Shown: piece after piece, positions 9,231 to 16,721 of the stretch | How the letters are laid out: the number at the start of each line of letters is the position of its first letter | How positions within the stretch are numbered: position 1 is the stretch's first letter | Source of the DNA: JAAYDI01 sp052034005 | Lineage (GTDB): Bacteria; Planctomycetota; Planctomycetia; Pirellulales; Pirellulaceae | NCBI GenBank assembly: GCA_052034005.1 | Contig: JBPOJB010000009.1 | Span: 62,001 to 126,000, forward strand | Direction of reading: 5' to 3' | Length of the DNA stretch: 64,000 bases | Program-made: the position numbers and the translations under genes | The notes under the pieces: model-generated | What the model was told of the DNA's origin: nothing | The model's input: only the letters and a program-made list of their open reading frames with translations | Database searches by the model: none

Positions 9231-9995
9231 CTATCGGCCGTTGCGGAGCCGGTCCCCCAACATGTTGTCCAGGCTCGGTATGTCGTAAATCTTCTGGATC
9301 GTCGTCTCGAACAGGTAGTTGACCCGCCGGAACTCGACCCGTGGCCCGTCGTTCAAATGGACCACCACGTAACATGCACGCGGGTCGCCGTCACGCGGTT
9401 GGCCTACCGACCCGACGTTGAACATCGCCTTTTCGCCCGTCAGAGGATACTCGAAATTGCAGTCCTCCGGCGTAATGAACTCCCCGCTGGCCGTAAACAC
9501 GCCCGGAATGTGCGTGTGACCCTGGAAACAGTACCGCTCCACCCGGTCGAACAACGCGTCCATCTTCCGCTGATTGTACACGTCTTCGGGAAACACGTAC
9601 TCGTTGGTCGGCTCGCGCGGCGAACCGTGCACGTACAAAAACTCGCCCTGGCTGTACGATTTGGGCAGGTCGTTCAGATAGTCCCAGCGCGCGTCGCGGA
9701 CCCGCGCATTGGTCCCGTCGCGCCGATCCAACTGGTCCCGGGTCCAATACACGGCCTGCAACGCCACCGGGTTGAATCCGTCGGGGTCCCACACGGCCGC
9801 TTGATCGTGATTGCCCAGGATGGTGACGGCGCATTTCTCCATCACGCACTCCAGGCACTCGCAGGGGTTCGGCCCGTACCCGATAATGTCGCCCAGGCAG
9901 ATGATTTCCGTGATGCCCTGCCGTTCAATATCCTCCAACACCTTCTGTAAGGCCTCGGAGTTCGCGTGAATATCGCTGATGAGGGCCCGTTTCAC
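9231..9995 (-). CDS. Calcineurin-like metallophosphatase (copy 2)
   Basis: A 254-residue paralogue of the gene just downstream; by eye roughly half the residues are identical along the whole length. It has the same motifs (SDIHAN, GDIIGYGPNP, LGNHDQ, GHTHIPGVF, NVGSVGQPRDGDPRACYV) and so should bind two metal ions and hydrolyse a phosphoester. It starts at GTG (MKRALISDIH). It is the first gene of the pair, so any promoter should be in the 340-bp gap up to tsaB. Nothing here shows the substrate or why two copies are kept. Confidence 0.9.
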   Translation of the reverse strand: MKRALISDIHANSEALQKVLEDIERQGITEIICLGDIIGYGPNPCECLECVMEKCAVTILGNHDQAAVWDPDGFNPVALQAVYWTRDQLDRRDGTNARVRDARWDYLNDLPKSYSQGEFLYVHGSPREPTNEYVFPEDVYNQRKMDALFDRVERYCFQGHTHIPGVFTASGEFITPEDCNFEYPLTGEKAMFNVGSVGQPRDGDPRACYVVVHLNDGPRVEFRRVNYLFETTIQKIYDIPSLDNMLGDRLRNGR

Positions 9996-10335
9996 GGTCT
10001 GTAACCCTTCCGTCCCCGCGTCTATGCAAGCGCCCCCAGGCCACCCGCCTGACAGCGGTCACGGTCGACGTAAAATCAAACTGCATAATCTACTACGGAA
10101 GTCTAGGACGGGACAATATGGCGTGCAAGGGTCGTCGGAGCCGCTGCGAGTGCCCATGCAGTATTGCCCCATTGGAGGGAAAGCACGCGCCATCCGGGTG
10201 GCATCCGCCCGAGAATTGTGTACGAATGGTACGCGTTGGTGTCGGTCGTGACGGCCCGCGGAATGCACCCATCGTCTCCCACGACTCGAAGCGTTCCTGC
10301 CGCACCCCCATCACCGATCGCCTGGAGTCCCAACG
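9996..10335. other. 340-bp divergent intergenic region
   Basis: Gap between the metallophosphatase pair (-) and tsaB (+). It must hold two divergent promoters, but I see no convincing -35/-10 pair. An A/T-rich patch around 10070-10090 stands out from the surrounding GC-rich sequence. No tRNA, repeat or credible small ORF was seen. Confidence 0.4.
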
Positions 10336-11004
10336 GTGCACGTATTGGCTTTGGACACTTCGGTCGGCTGTGGCTCGCTCGCACTGCTCGAGGACACGGT
10401 AGTGCGGCACCAGTCGCAGTTTGCTGCAGACCGACGCATGACCCAGACGTTTTCGGTTGCCATCGCCGACGCGTTGCGCGCCGCGGGATGGGAGCCGCAT
10501 AGCGTGCGGCTGGTGGCGACGACAAACGGGCCGGGTTCGTTTACCGGGCTGCGGATCGGCGTAACCGCGGCCCGCTTCTTCGCCTACGTCACTGGTGCCA
10601 AGTTGGTCGCGCTCAACACGCTGGATGTGATCGTTGAACAACTCCCGCGCCCGGTCAGGTCGGCCTGTGCGGTGATGGACGCCCAGCGCCGCCAGTTGTT
10701 CGCCGCCACGTATCTCCGCGCGTCCGACGGGACCTGGCAAGTCCGCGAATCGTGCCGTGTGATCGACCGGGACCGGCTCGGCACTCTGCTCACACCGCAG
10801 ATGGTCGTCACGGGGCCGGGGCTGTCTCGGTTGCCGGCCGACATGCTGGGCGACGCGCCCCGCGCCGACCCGGCCCTCTGGTTGCCTCAAGCCGCCACGG
10901 TGGGCCGGCTGGCCTGGCGCGCCCACGAGGCGGGCCGGTACACGGACATCTGGCAGCTGCAGCCGCGCTACTATCGGCCGAGCTACGCGGAGGAGAAAGG
11001 CTGA
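10336..11004 (+). CDS. tsaB: tRNA threonylcarbamoyladenosine biosynthesis protein TsaB
   Basis: A 222-residue actin/HSP70-fold protein. TsaB partners TsaD (with TsaE) to transfer threonylcarbamoyl to A37 of ANN-decoding tRNAs. The N-terminal LALDTSVGCGSLAL and the motif GPGSFTGLRIGVTAA (about residues 65-80) are diagnostic. The length matches the family (220-235). The start is GTG at the family-typical position just before the first strand. TsaD, TsaC and TsaE genes are not in the window. hemL is convergent downstream. Confidence 0.93.
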   Translation: MHVLALDTSVGCGSLALLEDTVVRHQSQFAADRRMTQTFSVAIADALRAAGWEPHSVRLVATTNGPGSFTGLRIGVTAARFFAYVTGAKLVALNTLDVIVEQLPRPVRSACAVMDAQRRQLFAATYLRASDGTWQVRESCRVIDRDRLGTLLTPQMVVTGPGLSRLPADMLGDAPRADPALWLPQAATVGRLAWRAHEAGRYTDIWQLQPRYYRPSYAEEKG

Positions 11005-11084
11005 GGACGCGCTTCAAGCCCGCGTCTCTGGGACGGACGGCGGTCGCGGACACGGGTGGTGGCGGTGGCGGCGGGGCTGCCGCC

Positions 11085-12383
11085 TCAGGCGCCGCGGCCC
11101 GACCCGCTCAACACGCTCGACGCCGCGTCGATCGTCGCATCGATGTCGGACTCCTGGTGGGCCGCGGAGATGAACAGCGCTTCGTACTGGCTGCACGGCA
11201 GGTACACGCCACGGTCCAGCATGCCCCAGAAATACCCGGCGTACCGCGCCGTATCGCAGCGGCTGGCCACCTCCCAGTCGGTGACGGTGTCAGGGTTGAA
11301 AAACAGCGTCATCATGCTGCCCACGCGCGCGATGCTATGAGGCACCCCGGCACGGGCCGCCGCTTGGCGCAGGCCGTCCTCCAACCTGGCGCCCAATGCT
11401 TCCAGACGCGCATAGGGCGGGTCGTCTCGCAGCAGTCGCAGCGTGGCGATGCCGGCGGCGGTGGCCAGCGGATTGCCGCTCAGAGTGCCCGCTTGAAACA
11501 CGCGCCCCGCCGGGAGCACGTGATCCATGATGTCCCTGCGCCCGCCGTACGCGCCGATCGGGAGCCCGCCGCCGACGATCTTCCCCAAGGTCGTGAGGTC
11601 GGGCGTGATCCCGTACAGACCCTGGGCGCCGGACAGGGACACACGAAAACCGGTCATCACCTCATCGAAGATGAGCAGGCTGCCGTACTGCCGCGTCGCC
11701 GCGCGCACGGCCGCCAGAAAGCCGGGTGCCGGCAGGACGCAGCCCATGTTGCCCACGACCGGCTCGATGATCACGGCGGCAATCTGCGGGCCCAGCCGGC
11801 CGAACGCGCGATCCAGCGCCTCGACGTCGTTGTACTTCAGAATGAGTGTGTCCTGGGACGTGCCGGCGGTCACGCCGGGCGAGTTCGGGACGCTCAGGGT
11901 GGCCGCCGAGCTGCCGGCTGCCACTAACAGGCTGTCGACATGCCCATGGTAGTTCCCGGCGAATTTGACGATCAGGTCGCGGCCGGTGACGCCCCGCGCC
12001 AACCGGATCGCGCTCATCGTCGCCTCGGTGCCCGAACTGACCAACCGCACCTTCTCGACCGATGGCACCAGCTGGATGATCAGTTCGGCCAACTCGTTTT
12101 CGCCCGGCGTCGGGGCGCCGTAACTGGTACCCAACCGGGCGGCACGCTCAATGGCCGCGGTAACTGCCGGGTGCGCGTGCCCCAGGATCATCGGGCCCCA
12201 CGAGCCGATGTAGTCGAGGTAGCGATGGCCGTCGACGTCGTACAGCCACGCACCCTCGGCGCGATCGATCACGATCGGCTCGCCACCCACCCCGCCAAAC
12301 GCGCGCGCCGGACTGTTCACGCCGCCAGGCATCAATTGCTTGGCCCGCTCGAAGATCTCGTGGCTGCGCGTGTGGTTTCGCAT
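11085..12383 (-). CDS. hemL: Glutamate-1-semialdehyde 2,1-aminomutase
   Basis: A 432-residue PLP enzyme converting glutamate-1-semialdehyde to 5-aminolevulinate in the C5 pathway of tetrapyrrole synthesis. Family signatures are present: MPGGVNSPARAF at the N-terminus, SSGTEATMSAIRLAR, the loop KFAGNYHGHVDSLLV, the acidic IIFDEVMTGFR-type motif (LLIFDEVMTGFR), and the PLP lysine in TLGKIVGGGLPIGAYGG. The size matches the family (about 425-435). The open frame continues upstream but this ATG sits at the usual start (MRNHTRSHEIFERAKQLMPGG). It is cytoplasmic. No other heme genes are adjacent. Confidence 0.97.
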   Translation of the reverse strand: MRNHTRSHEIFERAKQLMPGGVNSPARAFGGVGGEPIVIDRAEGAWLYDVDGHRYLDYIGSWGPMILGHAHPAVTAAIERAARLGTSYGAPTPGENELAELIIQLVPSVEKVRLVSSGTEATMSAIRLARGVTGRDLIVKFAGNYHGHVDSLLVAAGSSAATLSVPNSPGVTAGTSQDTLILKYNDVEALDRAFGRLGPQIAAVIIEPVVGNMGCVLPAPGFLAAVRAATRQYGSLLIFDEVMTGFRVSLSGAQGLYGITPDLTTLGKIVGGGLPIGAYGGRRDIMDHVLPAGRVFQAGTLSGNPLATAAGIATLRLLRDDPPYARLEALGARLEDGLRQAAARAGVPHSIARVGSMMTLFFNPDTVTDWEVASRCDTARYAGYFWGMLDRGVYLPCSQYEALFISAAHQESDIDATIDAASSVLSGSGRGA

Positions 12384-12438
12384 GCGGCTCAGTCTAGAGG
12401 ACTCCGCGTCATTCGGCAAACTCCGTCCACGGCTCGAA

Positions 12439-15078
12439 TCATGGCGATTTCCCGCCCCGACCGTGTCCGCCGCCGCTGCGGCCGCCGCCCGCATCGCGAC
12501 CGCCGCCCCCGCCGCGGTTGGGGGTGGACCCGAAGCCCGCCCCCGATCGGCCGCCAGATCCCGCCCCGGAGCGAACACCCGGGCCACCCGCAGCGCCGCC
12601 GAACGGGCGAGGGGCGGACGACGGCCCGTCACCCTTCAACGCGCCCCGCGACGGCGGCGATGACGACGGCAGCGAGCGCGGGGCGGGCGCCGCCCCGCGG
12701 TGGCTCGGAGACTGGCCGCGGGTGACGGGAGCCCCAAAACTGGGCGGCGTGGTGTCGAGTAACGATCGATTGAGCCGGGGGCCGGAGTTCCCGTCTCGGT
12801 TCGCTTGAGACGGCTGGCGATGGATGCTCGGGAAGCCGAGGTTCGGTGGCGTTGTATCGAGCAGCGATCGGTTGAGTCGCGGCGTCGACGCCCCGGCCGG
12901 CGATCCGCCCGTGGTCGCCGGCTGCCTGTTGCGCGCGACGGGTGGCTGCACCAGACCGCCCGGGCTCGGCCGGACGGGAATCGCTGAGTCTGCGCCGGTT
13001 TTCAGCGGGAGCCGTAGCGGAGTCCGTTGCCCGCTGTCGGCTGGGCCGCGGGAAACGGGCGGCTGACCCCGGTCCTGGATGCCCGGCAAGCCGCGTTGTC
13101 GCAACGGATCGAGTGGGCCGGTCGTCGAACCGGGTTTCGGCAGTGCCCGTCGCAGTTCGCCCTGTTGCCGACCGTCGTTCGGGCCGGGGCGTGTCGGGGC
13201 GGGCTGTGGAGCCGCGGGACGCCGGAGTTCGCCCTGTTGCCGACTGTCGTTCGAACTGGGGCGTGTCGGCGCGGGCTGTGGAGCTGCTGGGCGTCGGAGT
13301 TCGCCCTGTTGCCGACCGTCGTTCGGGCCGGGGCGTGTCGGGGCGGGCTGTGGAGTCGCTGGGCGTCGCAGTTCGCCCTGTTGCCGACTGTCGTTCGGGC
13401 CGGGGCGTGTCGGGGCGGGCTGTGGAGCCGCTGGGCGTCGCAGTTCGCCCTGTTGCCGACCGTCGTTCGGGCTGGGGCGTGTCGGGGCGGGCTGTGGAGC
13501 CGCTGGACGCCGGAGTTCGCCCTGTTGCCGACCGTCGTTCGAACTGGGGCGTGTCGGGTCGGGCCGTGGAGCCACTGGACGCCGGAGTTCGCCCTGTTGC
13601 CGACTGTTCTTCGAGAGGTTTTCGCCGCTGTCCGGCGTGCGGACTACGGAGGGCTTGTCGGATGCGAGCGGCAGACGTAGCGACTGCGCGGCATCCGGCG
13701 GGGCGGCTGCGCCGCCGCTCTTCCGGCCGGCCGCGCCGGTCACCAGCGGCAGTCTGAACTTGTCGGATGGTGCCGTGCCGCGCGCGTTGTCCGCCAAGGG
13801 GTCCCCGTGTCGCGCACGCGGCGGCGACTCCTCAAACCGTCGCCTTTGCTTGGCGAGCTCTTGCAGTTCGGTCGACGAGCGGTGCAGCGCAGCCTGGTCG
13901 AGCGTCGGCACGCGGATGATCGGGCGGCCACCAATGCGGTTGGCTCCCTTGTCCGGTTCGGGCCGGTAGGGGTGCACAACTAGGTTGTGCGGTCCGCCGC
14001 GCTTCGGTGGCGAGGGGCCCACTCTGCCCGGATCACCGTGCGTCCGAAACGTGTGCGGCGGCCGTTCCTGGGCGTGACGTGCATAATACTCGTGCCAGCC
14101 ATGGACACGCTGGCAATAGTCGATGCCGCGCTGGCGATAATGGTGTTCGTAGTACACATACAAGGATGCGTACCCGCGGTGGTGCCGGTGATAGTCGTAA
14201 CACGGGATATAGTGCCGCTCGCGATAGATCGGTGCGTAGTAATCGCCGAAGTAGAGATGGTGACAGCGCGGCATGACGAACAGGTGCAGCAGCAGCGCAT
14301 CGGCGCCGACCCAATAGGCGGGCCGGTAACGGAACCCCGCGTGCAGGTAGAGCGGGCTGTGGAAGTAGACCGGTGCGAACAGGAATCCGCGGCGGGCCAG
14401 CGTGTAATCCCAGTAGCCGGGCACGAAAACACAGCCGCGCGGCGTCCACACGTAGCGCGCGCTGACCCACGTCCAGTTGGCGCGATACGGGTGCCAGTAG
14501 CCGGGCTGCCAGCGATACGTGCCGACCGAGAGATTCCAATGGCCGGGGATCCAGAAGTAGTCGTCGCTCGGCGCGGGACTGGACGGGCCCATTTCCAGAC
14601 TCTCGGGTGGCATTTCCGCATACGCGAGTTCCGCTGCGGTCGCGGGGCCCCAGAAGCCTGCGACCCACTGGAAGCCCGCCTCCGTTTCCTGCCAGTATCC
14701 GGGCACCCAGCGGCGTCCCGGGGGGACGCGCCGCCATACGCCGCTGACCCACACGTAGTCGTTGCGATCCTCGTCCCAGAACCAGTAACCGGGGACCCAG
14801 GCGATGTCCTCGCCGTCCGGCTTCCACTCGGGCGGCACTTCGTCGATCGGGTCCGGGGGCGCCTTCGATACGACGATCCCCGGGCTCGGATCGGGACTCA
14901 CCTGTTCAGCAAATGCCTCGTGGACCGGTCCCTGGGCCAGTACGTCCATATCCTCGTCCGCGATCGGGGCCGGTTCGTTCATCGGACCGATCAGGTCCAC
15001 TTCCTGTGCTCCGCCCAGGGACACGCATGCGAAGGCGACGAACATGGCCCGCCGCCAAAGGGTTACGTATCGCATCAT
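12439..15078 (-). CDS. Secreted YXWXPG-repeat protein with proline-rich tandem repeats
   Basis: An 879-residue protein with an N-terminal signal-like segment (LWRRAMFVAFACVSLGGA). The N-terminal half (about 70-280) contains many YXWXPG-type units such as IAWVPGYWFWDE, RRWVPGYWQETE, YFWIPGHWN, YRWQPGYW and CVFVPGYWDY, a known but uncharacterised planctomycete/proteobacterial motif. A Tyr/His-rich region follows (about 300-400). The C-terminal half is low-complexity: six full and one partial 24-residue repeats of the type QQGELRRPAAPQPAPTR, then two LNRSLLDTTPP units, then a Gly/Ser/Arg-rich tail. It is probably an extracellular or cell-surface structural protein. The start has GGGGAGGTG just upstream of two ATGs (15078, 15075). 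Frames on the other strand over the repeats are artefacts of the repeat. Confidence 0.8.
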   Translation of the reverse strand: MMRYVTLWRRAMFVAFACVSLGGAQEVDLIGPMNEPAPIADEDMDVLAQGPVHEAFAEQVSPDPSPGIVVSKAPPDPIDEVPPEWKPDGEDIAWVPGYWFWDEDRNDYVWVSGVWRRVPPGRRWVPGYWQETEAGFQWVAGFWGPATAAELAYAEMPPESLEMGPSSPAPSDDYFWIPGHWNLSVGTYRWQPGYWHPYRANWTWVSARYVWTPRGCVFVPGYWDYTLARRGFLFAPVYFHSPLYLHAGFRYRPAYWVGADALLLHLFVMPRCHHLYFGDYYAPIYRERHYIPCYDYHRHHRGYASLYVYYEHHYRQRGIDYCQRVHGWHEYYARHAQERPPHTFRTHGDPGRVGPSPPKRGGPHNLVVHPYRPEPDKGANRIGGRPIIRVPTLDQAALHRSSTELQELAKQRRRFEESPPRARHGDPLADNARGTAPSDKFRLPLVTGAAGRKSGGAAAPPDAAQSLRLPLASDKPSVVRTPDSGENLSKNSRQQGELRRPVAPRPDPTRPSSNDGRQQGELRRPAAPQPAPTRPSPNDGRQQGELRRPAAPQPAPTRPGPNDSRQQGELRRPATPQPAPTRPGPNDGRQQGELRRPAAPQPAPTRPSSNDSRQQGELRRPAAPQPAPTRPGPNDGRQQGELRRALPKPGSTTGPLDPLRQRGLPGIQDRGQPPVSRGPADSGQRTPLRLPLKTGADSAIPVRPSPGGLVQPPVARNRQPATTGGSPAGASTPRLNRSLLDTTPPNLGFPSIHRQPSQANRDGNSGPRLNRSLLDTTPPSFGAPVTRGQSPSHRGAAPAPRSLPSSSPPSRGALKGDGPSSAPRPFGGAAGGPGVRSGAGSGGRSGAGFGSTPNRGGGGGRDAGGGRSGGGHGRGGKSP
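13155..13612 (-). repeat. 72-bp in-frame coding tandem repeat
   Basis: Seven copies of a unit that begins GTTCGCCCTGTTGCCGAC when read on the plus strand, at 13155, 13227, 13299, 13371, 13443, 13515 and 13587: an exact 72-bp period. Each encodes 24 residues (QQGELRRP...TRP..ND.R) of the YXWXPG protein. Copies differ by a few substitutions, mostly alternating P/S, G/S and A/T. The last copy (in plus order, the first in the protein) is divergent and the seventh protein unit is truncated. Confidence 0.95.
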
Positions 15079-15377
15079 CACCTCCCCGACCAGCAACGTG
15101 AATAACAGACACATGTATGCGACGCCTGCCGTCCGAGAATCGCGGACGCAGTCGGCCTCGCCTGGAGAGGGGCAAGTCGCGTGCCACATTGTTCCTACCG
15201 GCGCGCCCGGTGCTGGTTCACCGGGGAACCCGCCCAGGGCCGCTCGAGGTCCGAGATCCGCAGTCGGAATCATGATATCATATCGACGGCACGGCGCCGT
15301 CAAGACGATGCGATGGGCCAGACGAAACCAGGCGGCGCCCAGCGGGATTACTGTCGATTGCCTGGAGAAACGGCGTC
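15079..15377. promoter_or_regulatory. Divergent intergenic region with ATGATATCAT palindrome
   Basis: About 300 bp between the YXWXPG gene (-) and truB (+). A perfect 10-bp palindrome ATGATATCAT at 15272-15281 sits in an A/T-rich patch in otherwise GC-rich DNA and includes a possible -10 (TATCAT) for truB. I see no clear -35, so the promoter call is weak. No gene is supported in the gap. Confidence 0.3.
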
Positions 15378-16253
15378 ATGTGGGGCCTGCTGAACATCGA
15401 CAAACCGTACGACATCACGTCGCGGGGCGTGGTGGACCACGTCCAGCGACTCGTGCGGCCGGAGAAAGCCGGACACGCGGGGACGCTCGACCCGTTGGCG
15501 ACGGGTGTGCTGGTTGTATGTGTTGGAGCGGCCACACGGCTGATCGATTTCGTCCAGGCGCAGCCCAAGGCCTACGTGGCGACATTCCTGTTGGGGCGCT
15601 GGAGCGAGACGGAGGACACGGAATCGCCGGTCACGGAATTGGTCGGTTCGCCAATCCCTTCCCAGGACGAACTGGTTGCGGTGCTGCCGCAGTTCCGCGG
15701 CCAGATTGCACAGCGTCCGCCCGTCTATTCTGCTCTGAAGGTGCGTGGGCGACGCGCCTACGCGTTGGCCCGCCGCGGACAGCACGTCGAATTGGCGCCG
15801 CGCCCGGTCGTTATCTATCACCTGGAGGTGCTGCGGTACGACTACCCCGAGCTGACGCTGGCGGTGGAGTGCGGTTCGGGCACGTATATCCGGTCACTGG
15901 GTCGGGACATTGGGGCGGCGCTCGGGACGGCGGCCGTCATGTCGGCGCTGCGGCGGACCCGCATTGGCGGCTTCTCGGTCGACGCCGCCTGTCCGTTGGA
16001 TCAACTCACCGAGCAGACGTTGCCCGACCATCTGCTGGCCCCCATTCGTGCCGTGGAGCACTTGCCCCAGGTGCGGTTGGACGACGCCCAGATCGCGGCG
16101 TTGGCGCATGGCCGGGCGGTTTCGGGCGAGATGCCCGACGGGCATGCCCAGGCGGTCGCCGTGGATGGCGGCGGGAACCTGCTGGCCACGCTCCGCAGGG
16201 CGCGGCCGGGCGTCCTCCAGCCCGAGCGCAACTTCGTGGCAAGCGTGCGATAG
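15378..16253 (+). CDS. truB: tRNA pseudouridine(55) synthase TruB
   Basis: A 291-residue enzyme that isomerises U55 in the T-loop of tRNAs. Family motifs: GLLNIDKPYDITS at the N-terminus (with the K-P of motif I), the catalytic stretch KAGHAGTLDPLATGVLVV with the essential Asp, the QRPPVYSALKVRGRRAYALAR segment and the CGSGTYIRSLGRDIGAALG motif. The length fits the family. It starts with ATG shortly after a GGAG element. It is followed by a 468-bp gap before ftsK, so it is probably not in one operon with ftsK. Confidence 0.97.
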   Translation: MWGLLNIDKPYDITSRGVVDHVQRLVRPEKAGHAGTLDPLATGVLVVCVGAATRLIDFVQAQPKAYVATFLLGRWSETEDTESPVTELVGSPIPSQDELVAVLPQFRGQIAQRPPVYSALKVRGRRAYALARRGQHVELAPRPVVIYHLEVLRYDYPELTLAVECGSGTYIRSLGRDIGAALGTAAVMSALRRTRIGGFSVDAACPLDQLTEQTLPDHLLAPIRAVEHLPQVRLDDAQIAALAHGRAVSGEMPDGHAQAVAVDGGGNLLATLRRARPGVLQPERNFVASVR

Positions 16254-16721
16254 ACGGCAGGGTTGTCGCACCTCGGAGAGGCGCTGACCCGGTACAACTG
16301 TTTCCTTCGCTACGAGCGGCCGGGCGGGCGGCCTCCAGCGGTCGCGTGGCGGCTGTGGCGGCCTACCGCGATGGCCGCGTGCGCACGATTCGCGACTGGG
16401 GCACGTGTACGAGAAAGCAACTGCTCCGATTCTGCCTGCCACGCGCATAATGCTCGTTCTTCGCACCAGGCAAGCGGTGCTGCTGCCGCGCAGGAGACTG
16501 GTGGCCGACCGGCGCGCGAGCCGAATCAGTCTGTAGATACCTGACACTCGGTGTGCAGGGACGGTGTGGACGAGCCGCGCGGAGGACGCGCAACGTCGGG
16601 CACGCTCCTGTGGACCGTCGTGGAGGTATGCGAACACGGATCGAGTATCGGGCACGGACGCGCCCAAGATGGCCCTGCCGGCACTGCCCCGCCGGCGTCA
16701 GTCTGCACGTGCTGGCGCGTC
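16254..16721. other. 468-bp gap between truB and ftsK
   Basis: Open frames here are extensions of ftsK or antisense shadows. I see no RNA gene, no terminator hairpin with a T-run, and no convincing promoter. The ftsK frame remains open back to 16551 but lacks FtsK-like sequence before 16722. Confidence 0.35.

Noticed and set aside
13027..13757. Several plus-strand frames encoding repeats such as FALLPTVVR
   Set aside because: Produced by the 72-bp repeat of the YXWXPG gene on the other strand.
14804..16450. 548-codon plus-strand frame crossing truB
   Set aside because: Overlaps truB in another frame and has no recognisable domain.
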